Shown here: piece by piece, positions 10,707 through 21,392 of the stretch
Layout: each line of letters begins with the position of its first letter
Position numbering within the stretch: the first letter of the stretch is position 1
Assembly: GCA_038093515.1 (NCBI GenBank)
Contig: JBBPSI010000010.1
Coordinates: 248,001-312,000, forward strand
DNA length: 64,000 nt
Direction of reading: 5' to 3'
Origin: Butyriboletus loyo
Taxonomy: Eukaryota > Basidiomycota > Agaricomycetes > Boletales > Boletaceae
Position numbers and translations under genes: made by a program
The notes under the pieces: model-generated
The model's input: the letters and a program-made list of their open reading frames with translations, nothing else
Database searches by the model: none
Told to the model about the DNA's origin: nothing

Positions 10707-11413
10707 CAGTATATCTCATAATGTATTGGTCAGGATATGAAAATATACATTGTGAGATACGCTTCAAAGGGGTTTGGGGCCTTGGCGAGCATCGCTGAGT
10801 GCACATTGAATCGGATCAATGACCCTGTGCCACCAATATAAATAGTGGCAGGCTTGGACTTGAAGATTGAACTACCCCACATCTTCTGCCCCGATAGCCA
10901 GATTGACACTCGACGAACTTCTCGACCCATTCGAGGAGAAAGAAAACCTGGATAAAGATGCTGTGAACTTCAAGGACGACGCAGCCATAATTGCCGAGGT
11001 TCGTCATCGAGAGGCTGTTAGAAAGGGTGAGATTGTTGAGGTGGAATCGGATGATGAAGATTGTGACAGGGATAGCAGGCCAATCGTCGCTACGTTGGAG
11101 CTGATGGGGATCTGTCAGAAGTTAGAAGATGGATGTGTCTCGAGCAGGTGCATATGCATCCCTCAATTTTCTCATCATCTTCGTGCCTTCCGTGCTGAAC
11201 TGCGACACGAGGAGACGAGGGGTGCGAAACAGGTGACCTTGCATAGGTGTTTGAAGTTGAATTAGTCCGGTCGGGCGGTATTCTTGTCGTATCGCGGGCT
11301 CGCTCGTGATTAGTCAGCTGCTGTAACCGTGGGAACATCTGCTACTGTATATTTCTCATAGTGTATTGGGAACAGCTGGCTCCCGACAGCATACATTATG
11401 AGAAAGTGTACTG
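10707..11413. mobile_element. Truncated pogo/Fot (Tc1/mariner-type) DNA transposon
   Basis: A 707-bp element is bounded by a TA dinucleotide on each side (10705-10706 and 11414-11415), the target duplication of Tc1/mariner elements. It starts CAGTATAT..CTCATAATGTAT and ends with the imperfect reverse complement (..ATACATTATGAG..TGTACTG), so the termini begin CAGT as in pogo-type elements. A further inverted copy of the same motif lies just inside each end (about 10739-10758 and 11343-11368), so each end can fold into its own hairpin. The interior carries only the C-terminal tail of a CENP-B/DDE_1-type transposase. The catalytic DDE core is absent, so the copy is non-autonomous. Confidence 0.7.
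10897..11265 (+). pseudogene. C-terminal fragment of a DDE_1 (CENP-B/Tigger-like) transposase
   Basis: The reading LTLDELLDPFEEKENL, followed by an acidic stretch (VEVESDDEDCDRD) and then MGICQKLEDGC and LRAFRAELRHEE, corresponds to the tail found after the DDE_1 domain in basidiomycete Tigger/pogo transposases. The tail normally holds an LDELLDP-like motif, an acidic linker and a final helical segment. Stops lie directly upstream and the catalytic part is missing. The fragment sits inside the terminal inverted repeats of the 707-bp element. Confidence 0.6.
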
Positions 11414-11415
11414 TA

Positions 11416-12420
11416 CATCCGCAAAGCTGACAATCTCAGGAGAATGTCCTCTTTCGATTGAAAATCATTCAACAGTACGTTGAGAGCACACGCCCCTTCT
11501 CGACACACTCATCGATGCCCAGGTTAATTCGCCAACCGTGATATGTCGGTGGAAAGCGCAATCAAGGATTGAAGAGGACGTCCACAAGAAGGGAGATGAC
11601 TTTGCGTTTGCTCATAGGAACAACTAACAAGATGCGCATAACTCGTCTGACTATCGCAGAACGGTCCGACGACAAGTTCCTCGCAGACTTTAGCTATTCC
11701 AGTTGATCCACGCGTCGCCTAACGAGTTGTTTCTTCTACTTACTATGCGCATCCAGGGTCGTTTGTGACCAAAGTTCACTGCAAATGGAGATTCAGTGGT
11801 TCTCGCAGGTATGTCGACGGTACCTCGTAGTTGAGTACAAAGGACTAACCAGCTGTGATAGGAAAGTACGGAGAGGTAGAGTCCGCGCGATCTGCCGAGC
11901 GGGGCCAACATTCTCACTTCCAGATTTGTCGTATACCTGAATACATGGTATTGGAAAAATTGGTCTATCATTCGAGCGCTCTTTAGTTTTGTGGAAGCAG
12001 CAGGCTTACATTTGATTTATTCGTTACGAGCTTGAGCTTGCGTGCTCTGGGCGTGTCAGGGTGTACGTCAAACTGACATGGACCTCCTACTTGGGACCCT
12101 CTTCCGCCTCGTTTTTGACGCGTTTTGCACTTTATCCAGGCATCTGGAGTTACATCGGCTCAGCAGCCCTCTTCCGATTCTATGTCTGCCCGGTATCATG
12201 TTTTGTTGGTATGTGGTTGTGGATGAACGCATCGAATTGGTCTACGTGCTCGACGTCGTGTGCGCGTGTGGTAGGCGGGCGTCAAACCAGGGCCATCATT
12301 TGCATCCTTACACGTTGGGCCAGGACTAGTCTCGAAAGAGACGTTATGGCCCGGATATCGGAATCCTCCGGAGACTATAACCGCAGGGGGAGTTGTTTTC
12401 AACCCCGCTTCCTACCAGAA
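11416..12420. other. No gene supported
   Basis: The stretch after the pogo-type element contains open frames in several registers, including a long plus-strand frame from 12061, but their composition is not protein-like and no family features or consistent splice structure were found. Confidence 0.3.
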
Positions 12421-12900
12421 GCGTTGGCAGCCGTTTCTCGACCGCTGCGGCCCTCCTTACGGCAAGATACTGTAGTCATCTTTGGAGAACCCGGCGCTGG
12501 TGCTGTGGGTTTGGATGAGTCAGTCGTGCACCTTCCCCTCATTGCTCATCTATCTTCAGGACCATTTGATTCAACTTGCGCACGAAAGAACAAGTATGCC
12601 ACCAGATCCTGTATCTGCTTTCCAACGTCCCCCCTCCACGGACCGAATGGCGTGCGGCGCTGTGTCTGGATACGCTCCAAGTAGCTTGACGTGTGTCTTG
12701 GTTTTATGTAACCAAATGACCTTAGACCCTCGCAATGTCCATTTGGTCGCGGGCGTGGGGACGAACACATCACCTGCTCGTAGATCCCTCATTCTGGCCT
12801 TGCGCGCACGCCTATTTTTATTTTTGATCCGAGTCGAGACCCAACAAACGCCATCAGGCTTAGCTGGCTCAGCACTTCTTGTGTAGCCATAAAAAGTAGC
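12421..12900 (+). pseudogene. Possible decayed P-loop GTPase fragment
   Basis: At about 12463-12540 the plus strand reads QDTVVIFGEPGAGAVGLDES. This resembles the beta-strand plus Walker A region of fungal AIG1/septin-like GTPases, but with the invariant Lys-Ser of the P-loop replaced. The frame runs on without other GTPase motifs. It may be a relic or a chance resemblance; confidence is low. Confidence 0.2.
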
Positions 12901-13015
12901 AATGTCTCGAGGTGCGAAGCTGCAAGCTGCCCAGGCGAACCCTGACTGAGTCCATCCTCCCTGTTCCTCTTTACACTTTGTCCATCCTCTCGCCGAGTTC
13001 TACTACAGACGAGCA

Positions 13016-13857
13016 ATGGTAGCTACGCTGGACATCTGTGGATGCAAGATTCACCGTCCACTGCAGAAGCACCTCGTGGTGTCTCTGACGACGTTCACAA
13101 TCTTCCTCATCGCTTTCCTGCTCTTCCTTTTGGTTGGGCTGTCGCTAACGATCATACCTTCGATATACATCATCGAGGTGTCTGCGTTGAATTCGGCGAA
13201 CCCTGTCTCGAACGCGGCCACGAGCCTCTATTTTGGTGTATGGGGCGTTTGTGCGACCAAGCGAGTAGAACGTTGCTCCCACCCCGTGGGGTACTAACCT
13301 TTTCGCAGCACGTTAGACTCGACCATAGCGCAAGGCGCATGCTACGGTCCGCAGCTCGGTTACACGATTCCGACGAGTTTCCTCAGTGGTGTCGGACTCT
13401 CGACAGAGCTCGCAACCGTGGCTGAGACGAGTCTGTTGCTCCTCCTCTCGCTCCATCTCGTCGCGGCGGGGCTCTCGACCGTCATCTTTATTCTCTCCTT
13501 GTTCTTGCACTCCCATGCCGTCGCCATCATTGCGCTCATCATCGCGATCGTGGCTGCGATCGTTGGGAGTGTCGTGTTTGCGGCGGACGTGGCCCTGGTG
13601 ATTGTCGTCCAGAACAATATCAATTCGGCGTTCTCGGATGCGAGTTTCAGTGTGCATTTTGGGAATGCGGTGTGGATGATCCTGGCGGCAATGATTATGA
13701 CATGGGTCGCTGTGGTGGTGTTGTCTGCGAGAGCGTGCTACTGCTGTGGAGTGCGACGGTGAGTTTTCGGGCAGGTGTCTGTGGGCGGTATTGACGTGGT
13801 CGGTGATTTAGTTCAAAGGTGTCTACATCTGAGACGTCGGAGAAGCCGCTTACATAG
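13016..13857 (+). CDS. PalI/Rim9-SUR7 family membrane protein
   Basis: The first exon (13016 to about 13255) encodes a strong membrane span (FLIAFLLFLLVGLSLTIIPS) followed by YIIEVSA and the family block SLYFGVWGVC. Exon 2 (about 13311-13758) begins with the cysteine loop GACYGPQLGYTIP and contains three further spans. Exon 3 (13812-13857) encodes a short Ser/Thr-rich tail ending KPLT. Four spans with a large Cys-containing extracellular loop after the first are the SUR7/PalI pattern; members act in ambient-pH signalling (Rim9/PalI) or at eisosomes. The junction between exons 1 and 2 is uncertain. The acceptor at 13310 has an excellent TACTAAC branch point, but no GT donor in the matching phase was found, so a nearby alternative splice or a sequence error is possible. 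Confidence 0.75.
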
Positions 13858-14064
13858 GTTTATGGGTGTTCCGTGTTGGGCGCTTGAGTGACGACCGATG
13901 AATTTTATGATATGAATGACATGGATCTCTCTTTTTTTTTTTGGTCATTAGGGGCACATCCGAGTCGACAACACAGTTAGATATTGATTATGGAGAGCGC
14001 ATCCCTTGGCTATTGCTACAGTAAAATGTCCAAATACATCTGTGACTATATTGCCAACTGTTGA

Positions 14065-14443
14065 TCATATGGCGGCCAAAACACCGCTCGCGAGGACAAG
14101 ACCTCCAAAGACGGAGAGCGGGCTGACTGGCGAACCAAGGGCACCATTTGTGTTCTGAGGGGGTGGGCCGATCAGCATCATGCACTGTTGGAAAAGGGGA
14201 CAACTGACGAGCTGCTGTGCGCTGGATGCACCGGCGCATCCGTTCTGACATCCGAGGTTGAGGTTGCTCGCGATGACGGCCGCGAGGGCGGGGTCTATTG
14301 GAGCTGGCTCGGGGACGGGGGAGGAGATGACTAGGTGGAGAGGGGTTAGGTAGATAAGATATGTTTTTATGAAGGAGAAACTGACCTAGTGCAGCCATGG
14401 CAAGGAGAGTGATCCAGAAGCAAAAGATGGAGTTGGCGTGCAT
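14065..14443 (-). CDS. Small secreted, probably GPI-anchored cysteine protein
   Basis: Two exons, 14443-14386 and 14330-14065, give about 107 residues. Exon 1 is a signal peptide (HANSIFCFWITLLAMAAL). The mature part starts after a Pro-rich stretch (SSPVPEPAPIDP) and has four cysteines in the pattern GCQNGC ... SCPLFQQC. It ends in a Ser/Gly-containing hydrophobic tail (SVFGGLVLASGVLAAI), as in GPI-attachment signals. The protein is of effector or cell-wall-protein size; the family is not recognised. It is transcribed in the same direction as the metallothionein gene just upstream. Confidence 0.7.
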
Positions 14444-14668
14444 GATGATGGGACAGTCAATGGGCGGGGGGATCGTTTTTTGGATGCTACATGCTGCTCG
14501 ACTTTCTTATAAGCGGCGAGGGATGGGACTTGCTTTCATCCGAAAACGGAAGGTGTTGCAGGTTCGAACCAAAAATTGTACAAGGTCGCTCGGCTACGAG
14601 ACAAGACACGGCACATATCGTACACAGGCATCGCTTGTTCTCTCGTCGTTACCCCGACACGTCGCTTT

Positions 14669-14965
14669 CTACTTGGATGCGCAGGTGCAAGCTTGGCCTT
14701 GCACGGTGCACACGCAGCTTTCACCAGAACCACGACAGTCACACTGCACGTACGAGGTGTCAACCTGGATCCGGTGCAGATAGGGAACATACTTTGGTCG
14801 AGTGAGGGGCGTTCACGCATGAGTTGCAGTCGCACTTTCCTTTGGGGCAAGCGCATCCGGTCCCAGAGGGCCCGCAGGCGCTGAGGAGGGACATGTTGGC
14901 GCGGTGAAGAGCATGTTGTCGAGGACGTACCCGCAGTTGCTCTGACATGTACACTCTCTGGTCAT
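14669..14965 (-). CDS. Metallothionein (three short exons)
   Basis: Exons 14965-14931, 14880-14793 and 14743-14669, joined through GTACGT..CAG and GTATGT..CAG introns of 50 and 49 bp, encode 65 residues. Fifteen of them are cysteine and none is aromatic. Cysteines fall in repeated C-X-C pairs (CTC, CAC, CDC, CDC, CVC, CTC) plus C-X2-C spacings, with Gly, Ser and Lys between, for example GTGCACPKGKCDCNSC. This is the signature of a metallothionein that binds Cu(I), Zn or Cd in the cytosol. All three exons lie in different frames and each is under 100 nt, so open-frame searches miss the gene; only the spliced product shows the regular Cys spacing. A His (APHS) lies between the two Cys clusters. 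The start is 57 bp from the divergent TRAPPC11 gene. Confidence 0.85.
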
Positions 14966-15022
14966 GATGAGGGTCGAGCTCAGCGAATCGAGGATTCCCA
15001 CGGTGAGATCACTTGGATCACG
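14966..15022. promoter_or_regulatory. 57-bp gap between divergent metallothionein and TRAPPC11 genes
   Basis: The two start codons are only 57 bp apart, so regulatory sites of a normally metal-inducible gene must overlap the UTR or coding start of a housekeeping trafficking gene. No clear metal-response or copper-fist element was recognised in this gap. Confidence 0.35.
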
Positions 15023-18000
15023 ATGAACTCGTATCCCGTCGAGCTATTGGCGCAACTCTCGCCGGTCATGTTCGTCGCTGGTCTCGGCGCTGCCAACTCC
15101 AACGCCACCCCCGCACGGCCAGCTACTCCTCATTCTCCCCCTCCCCCTCCCCCGCCCCCAAAGACACAGGATCCGTTTGCCCTCCTCGTCTCCCGTCTCC
15201 GCGATACCCTCCAGTCCCAACTCCGCCCTTCCATATGGGCCCCACACCGAATAAAGTCATTCCAGATGGTCCTCGTCGACAAAACCGTTCGCTTCCCGCC
15301 CCGCAAGCTCGTCCCGCCCGAAGATCCCGCTTATGCATCAGCCCATTCACCACTCTCCCCACTCACGCCTTCCTCCCCGCTCTATCCAGACGGCTTAATA
15401 GCCCCGATATGGATTCGCAAACACACCGCCTTTCTTCCGAGCGTCTTTGTCCTCTTCTTGCGCATGTTCGAGGCCCCGAATACTACATCCCGTTCCCCGC
15501 TCGATCCATCCGATGCGGACCACGAACGCGAACGTGTCGAAGAGGAACGAAAAAGGGATACGGAGCTGAGCGCAGAGATCGCACAGCGAAAAAAGTCCAC
15601 GAGCGAACGAAACATCAAGCTGACGGTCGTGTTGTTGGCCAGTAGACGGACGCTTGGTATGTCTCCGATCCACGTTTCCTCCCCGCGTCAGCGTCTGACG
15701 TCCGTCAGACGATCCGTCCCTAGACGGTCGGCTATCTTATATCCGGAGGCAGAGTGGACTGGATTCGAGGGCGGCGCTGTTTGTACTGAGTCCCGTCAGT
15801 CCAGCCGAACTGGACGAGTTCGTTCGGAGGTGAGTTGGAACGTGTCTCTTTTTGTCTCCTTGGCTGACTCTCTCAGCTTGCAAGACGCGTTGTATGAGCC
15901 CGCTGTCGAATACTACACTTCTCACTCTAAACGGGTCCGTCGAAAGCGCAACCGACACTCACAAGCGTCGTCCTATAACCCACCACCCCTGATTCCCGTC
16001 GGCGCTACCAGCACACGCCCGCTTCGCCCGGAAGGCTGGACAGTTCGATACGAATACAAAATGGCGTGTTTTGCAGAATTCAGAGGCGAAGACGAAGTCG
16101 CTCTCAAGTGTGTCAGACGCCTGCACACTTTAATCTTTCTTTGACACCATTTAGACATTACCAGGATGCGTATACGACTCTGATGATCATGTTTGGGTCC
16201 ACTGCCATCTTGCCCCCTCGAACTAAACGATGGGCAGAAGCCAAGGTGCTTGCGGACACCATCAACTTCAAGGTGAGACACACCCGGGAACAAACGTTGG
16301 GGAATGCTTATCCGCGTTCTCAGATCACGAAACTTTACCTCTACAACAACGAGCACGCGCTCGCGCTGTCACATCACAACCTCCACATGCGCCGCTTCGC
16401 CGACTTTTCGCGCGGTTGGGGCATCGGAGAGGAGACGTTCGAGTATTGGAGTTGGATGGCACGACAGTAGGTCTCGTCGCATCGCATCCTATGGGTGCTC
16501 GTCTCATGGACTCCCAGACATCGCGTGCTCGCAGAGCTCCTCGAGCAAGGCTCTCGTCTTGCACTCACGTTTCCGACGCACGCCCCACTCACGCGGGCGT
16601 CGGGGGGTGCACCGCTCGACATGGATATCGCTCGGACGCTCGGATTGAATCCCAGTCATGCGCTGCAACATCCGGGTCATTACTATTACATGGCGGCGCG
16701 CTGTACCGAAGCCAGACGCGAGCGGTTTTTGGCGAGCGAGAGCGCGTCTCAGGGGGCAAATGCGGCGCCTGGGTTTGCCAACGAAAAAAAGGTGGATCAC
16801 TTGACGATCGTGTTGGAGGTATCCGTTGGTTTTTTGACCGAGTGTGCGTTTGGTTGACTGTGCTTGGTGGCAGCTCTACACGAAATCGTACGAGCTGTTT
16901 AAAAAGTATAGTTCGACAACAAGCCAGGGAAGATTGACGTTGTGGATTGCGTGTCGCATTGCGAATACGTATTACCAGTCGGGAAAATTCGAGTTGGCGA
17001 TTCGGTGCGCGCGCTTGGATTTTCTTTCTTTTCGTGGAACTACAAGCTGATGAATAATAGGTTTTTTGAACGGATCACCAAGACGTACCGGCGAGAAAAG
17101 TGGAATGCGATGCTTCGTCCACTCTTTCCCACTTGGTATGCCTGTGCGAAGAAGTTGGGCGACGTGGAGCTGACAGTGAGGCTGTTGGTAGAGATGATCG
17201 GATATGGTGCGTAGATGGATGGTTTCGTTGTCAAACACTGATCCTTTTATCGTGGGGTACAGGCGACATGGACGAGCCAGGGACGTTGCAAGACGATCTA
17301 TTGACACTTCTCAAGGTGTGATGCGATTTACGTGTCGGAGAAACCGCCACTGAACGTTGAGCGGTAGAGCTCTGTTCCGTTTTCTACAGACGACGTCTTG
17401 GTCGTCGACCTCAAAGAGTCTGAGCCCATTTGTATGTAGTGGGACAGTCATCCACGTGGACGATGTTGACACCTCGTGTAGTGAACACCTCGGTGGTCTT
17501 TTGGAAATCCGACGTCCGGGTCGGCGAAGAGGCTGCTTTCCAAATCTCGCTGGCTGCGCCGTCAGACGCAGCGATCTCTGCACTCCCGATTCACTCGATT
17601 TCGATCTCGTTCTCTGAAGGGTATACGCCGGTTGTCATCCACCACGATGTGTCTACACATTCGGAAGCAGTGCGGCTCGTGTCGCTGGGTCAGATAACGG
17701 GAGAGCAGCCTGTAGAGGTGGGGGCATATTTGAGGTGGCGACCTGGGGACCAGATCATTTTGACGGGTACGCTTACCTCGGACGTGCCTGGTGTGTTTAG
17801 CGTATGTATTTTCTTATTCTTATTTTCAAGTCACGATGACAGGATCGATGGCGTAGGTCTCGACCATTGTGGTAACGCTGAAAGAAGGGAGTTGGACGAT
17901 CGAGGTACCGCACGAGCCTTGTGTGTCGCGCGAATCGAGTCTCGCCGTTCCTCGGTGGTTAAATTCGGTGCGACCCGTATCCTTTATTCCCGTGACAAGG

Positions 18001-19575
18001 AACGACTCTGCGAGCGTCATGTGAGTGCGCAGGTCCCTCCTAGTTCCAGCCCATGTGTATGACACGTTTTTTTCGTTAGCGTTCGACATCGTCCGCACCA
18101 ACTCTCGATTTTGATTTCACATCATGAGCCAGCGTTGTTGGACGAGGCGTACCCAATCGTGATTGAGATTGCCAACACGGACGACCGGGTGCTGGACGTG
18201 GTCGTCGACGTGTTGTTGCAGCCGACCGAGGTGGACGAGGCAGGTGTGTTTTTATCCCTCGCCGATTTCAATCATAGGCGTGCGCCGATCACTTACCGCT
18301 CACGTTCGATGCCCACAGTGCAATTCATCGCCCTTGACGACCAGAAATCGTCGGGACTAATCAAGGGCGTTCAGTTTGGGACCATCAGGCCGGGTGTATC
18401 GGTCGTCAAGACGTTGGTGTTGATGAGCAGCGGGGCGCCGGGGGATCGAACGATCGATGTGTCTGTCCAGTCGAGTACGACGGTCCCATCCGAAGTCCAG
18501 GCCCCAGCTCGAGCGCCATCAGAAACGCTGGATGGGTTGCAGAACCACGATACGGGGGAGATTCTAAGGACGTTGTTGATCCCGACTTTGAGTGCGTTCG
18601 TGGTGCGTCAAGACGTTGGCTACCAACGATGTCTCGAACTCCCGCCTGCGCTCGCGGATCTATCTGTTTTGGAAGGCGCGCAATGGGAGGGGTGGGAGGC
18701 GGTGGTGATGACTGTGGTGGAGTGTGCGGCGCCGTGTGTGGTGGAGGTGGATGAAGTGGCGTTACGTCGGGTGGTGCGTGCTTTCCCCGACGCACATTCA
18801 TTTGTTGGGTGGCTGAGTGAATGGATATAGGAGAGTCGGTACGCGAGGGTGGTCGATACGACGTTGGAAGCTGGCGCGGAGGGGGTATTTCCCGGCGGTC
18901 AGTGGTTCGCGATGACTGTGACGACGTTGTCTGCCTCTGACGATGATTACTGCAGAATATCTCACGGGGGACCAGTTTTCAGACGTTTGTCGTATTGCGC
19001 TGACCCTGGTCGAGGGTGGCGAGGTCCTGCTCGGACCGGGGGAATACGTGTTGACGTGGAAAAGGCATGGACCGTATTCATGCTTCGGTATACGATACAT
19101 GTCTAACGACGGTACACAATCTAGGGTGTTATCGTCTGGGAAATACGGGCCGCGCTCGTCGACACACATCCCGCTGCCGCTCCTGCGTCCACCACGTGAC
19201 GCCCTGGTCGCGCTACTGAACGTCCCGACGATCGCCAAACTACACACGCCCACACCGATGCATTTGATGGTGCGAAATCGCCACGCGAGTCGGTTGGCTG
19301 TGATTAGTGTGTCGTTGGACCCACAGGCGTCGGATGGGTTTGTGGTGGCGGGGTTGAGAAGCGGACGGTTACCGCTGGTGTTACCGGGTGGGGAGGAGAG
19401 GGTGACGTGGAATGTGATTCCGATCGAGTGTGGGTATGTCAAAGTGCCACGGGTGAGGGTGATGGATCATCGGAGTGGTGGGGAGGGGGAGGTTGTGAGG
19501 GTTGTGGATGTGCGATTTGAGGGATGGAAAGGGAGGGAGGAGGAGGAGCATACGATCTTGGTGTTACCTTGTTGA
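15023..19575 (+). CDS. TRAPP complex subunit 11 (foie gras/gryzun domains)
   Basis: A large multi-exon gene. Exons seen with matching phases include 15023-15656, 15709-15829, from 15877, from 16155, from 16324, 16518-16818, 16874-17004, 17061-17206, 17263-17315 and from 17368; several more run to the stop at 19573-19575. The N-terminal part has a Pro-rich loop, then the foie-gras core (KLTVVLLASRRTL, RQSGLDSRAALFVLSP, ARIANTYYQSGKFELAIRFF-like repeats). The C-terminal beta-rich gryzun part ends with ERVTWNVIPIECGYVKVPRV, a family hallmark. The product is a subunit of the TRAPPII/III tethering complex in ER-Golgi and autophagy traffic. Around 17400-17447 the frame changes: either a 48-bp intron removes a DLKESEP-type stretch, or there is an indel. 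Confidence 0.9.
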
Positions 19576-19681
19576 TAAGCCAGTGTTTGTGCGTGTATTT
19601 TCGGCACTGTAATAGTTCAAGGTCCGATGGGAGAAGCCAAGGGAATGTCTGTCAAAGTTTGCCAAGCGGCCAAGTGCGACG

Positions 19682-21392
19682 ATGAAGACGATCAAGCACG
19701 CATGGCTCTTCTTCCTCCTCCTCCATCTCGGCCACTCAATGGCCCAGTCTCAGAACAACTCCTACTCACAAGACCCCATCCTCCAGTTCCGTCCCCCCTT
19801 TGTTCAGTCACTCCCCGTCCAGATCCTTCTCATCGGTGTCGCTCTCACTCTCGCTTCCGTTCTCTTGTTCCATCTCATCTTCACAGCGCAGTATCACTGG
19901 CCCCTCGCACGCACAAACTACATCCTCCAGATCACTGGCGTTACCACCCTTCTGATATCCCTCTCCGCCACCATCTATGTCATCTTTTCTTCCACCGTGC
20001 AACAGAGCCAGCACTGGCCCTACATGCTCAACTATCTCGCCGTCAAAATGCCCAACGCAAACCATGTTGCTTCCAACTCCACTGACCCCGCCCTCTTGTA
20101 CCAGCACATTTGGACCCCCGTAGAAAGCGCCACCTGGGTCGTCATGAACGCTACCACCTCCGTCATCGTCCAGGTCCGTCCTCCCCCTCTCTCTCTTCGC
20201 GTTCTCACCCTCCGCACAACAGATCACACACATCCATTTCCTCACCCTTCTCTTTCCCTCCGATCTCGAGGCCAGACTCATTTTTGGCCTTCTCGGTATG
20301 TCATCTGTCCTCTTGCATAGCCACCGGCTTCCCACACTTTCTAAACCAGGCCCGCTCGCCATCATTTCCGCCGCCATGCAGCTCTTGCCCATCTTTTGTG
20401 GCACTGGCGTCTCTTTCATAGCAGAAAATACGCGCAACGTCTGCAATGCTGCCCTTTCCATCCTCTTTACCGCTTTTCTCATCGTTTGGGGTTTCTTTGT
20501 CAACCGTCGCCAGGCTTGGCGTACCGATGGCGGAACGGCCGCCTTTGGCGCCGGCGCCATCATCCTTGCCTTCATCTCTGCTTCTCTCAACTTCCTCTAC
20601 ATCCCACATCAGGACCAGTATTCTTGGATGCCGAAACTCATGTGGGCTGTCACCCTCTGGCAGAGCTTCCTCGGCTGGTGGTGGTGGGTCGGCGCAGGTA
20701 TGGGCGTTCGCGAAGTCGAAGAACTCCTCCAGCGCGAAAACAAGCGCCAGAAGAAGCGCCTCTTGCGCGCCCAACGACGCAAAGAACACCGCGAAAAAGC
20801 CAAATCGGTCTGGAAGGGTGTCACAGGTGCATTCAGGCCGAACGGCCCCAAGGTCGACACACCCGAATCCAGCATGCTCCTGCGCTCGCCATCTCAGGAT
20901 GCGTCGAGCGTATCGACGGGGACGATGCTGGATTCGTCGGTGTGGACGCAACCCTTGCAGATCGTGCAGCGATGGCTCGCACGACTGTGGCATGCTCACC
21001 TCACCGCGGCGCATATCCAAGCGGCCGAGCGCGCCGAACGTATTCATCAGGTCTACCACCGCGAAGAAGAGCGGCGCCCGAATGGGGATCACCGCAAGCA
21101 GGTCGTGGGATGGGGTCTGGGCAGTTTTGGTTTGCGCGAGGTCCAGCGTGAGTTGCGGGAAGAGATGGAGATGGCGGAGCAGGTACCACGGGAGGAGGAG
21201 GAAGAGGAGGAAGAAGAAGAAGAGGAGGACCAAGAGTGGAAGGACGTGCAGGATTCGGTGCCAGAGGGGCTGAGACATCGGGGCGTAGACACCCGCGCGA
21301 CACAAGATGCAGAACAGTCGGTCGGGTCGTCGTTGTGGTGGTGGGGCCCACTTCGGCGGTGGCGTCTCAAAGACTCGACGACGTACCGGTGA
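19682..21392 (+). CDS. Seven-TM membrane protein with acidic cytoplasmic tail
   Basis: Three exons (19682-20173, 20223-20295, 20350-21392). A cleavable signal peptide (WLFFLLLHLGHSMA) is followed by seven predicted spans, among them LPVQILLIGVALTLASVLLF, YILQITGVTTLLISLSATIY and FIAENTRNVCNAALSILFTA. The first luminal stretch and the loop before span 3 carry N-glycosylation sequons (NNSY, NSTD, NATT). After the last span (WQSFLGWWWWVGAGM) comes a basic coiled segment (QKKRLLRAQRRKEHREKAK), a Ser/Thr-rich region and a run of 13 Glu before the end. The topology resembles the fungal pH sensor PalH/Rim21, and a PalI-like gene lies 6 kb away, but no diagnostic motif supports that identity. It should be read as a conserved fungal membrane protein of unknown function. 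Confidence 0.7.

Noticed and set aside
12061..12684. Plus-strand open frame of 207 codons as a real gene
   Set aside because: Composition is not protein-like (rich in Cys, Trp and Arg), with no domain and no conserved splice structure. Only the GEPGAGAVG stretch drew attention, and it lacks the P-loop Lys.
13311..13657. Minus-strand His/Arg/Asp-rich frames at the PalI locus
   Set aside because: Antisense shadows of the hydrophobic exon of the PalI/SUR7 gene.
14530..14600. tRNA gene suggested by a GGTTCGAACC box-B-like sequence
   Set aside because: No matching A box, anticodon arm or paired acceptor stem could be folded around it.
20396..21273. Two further long plus-strand frames overlapping the seven-TM gene
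   Set aside because: They are Arg/Ser-rich shadows of the third exon with no start context or homology.
20301..21305. Long minus-strand open frame of 334 codons opposite the seven-TM gene
   Set aside because: It lies antisense to a well-supported coding exon with signal peptide and TM segments. Its composition mirrors the GC-rich codons and it shows no domain.
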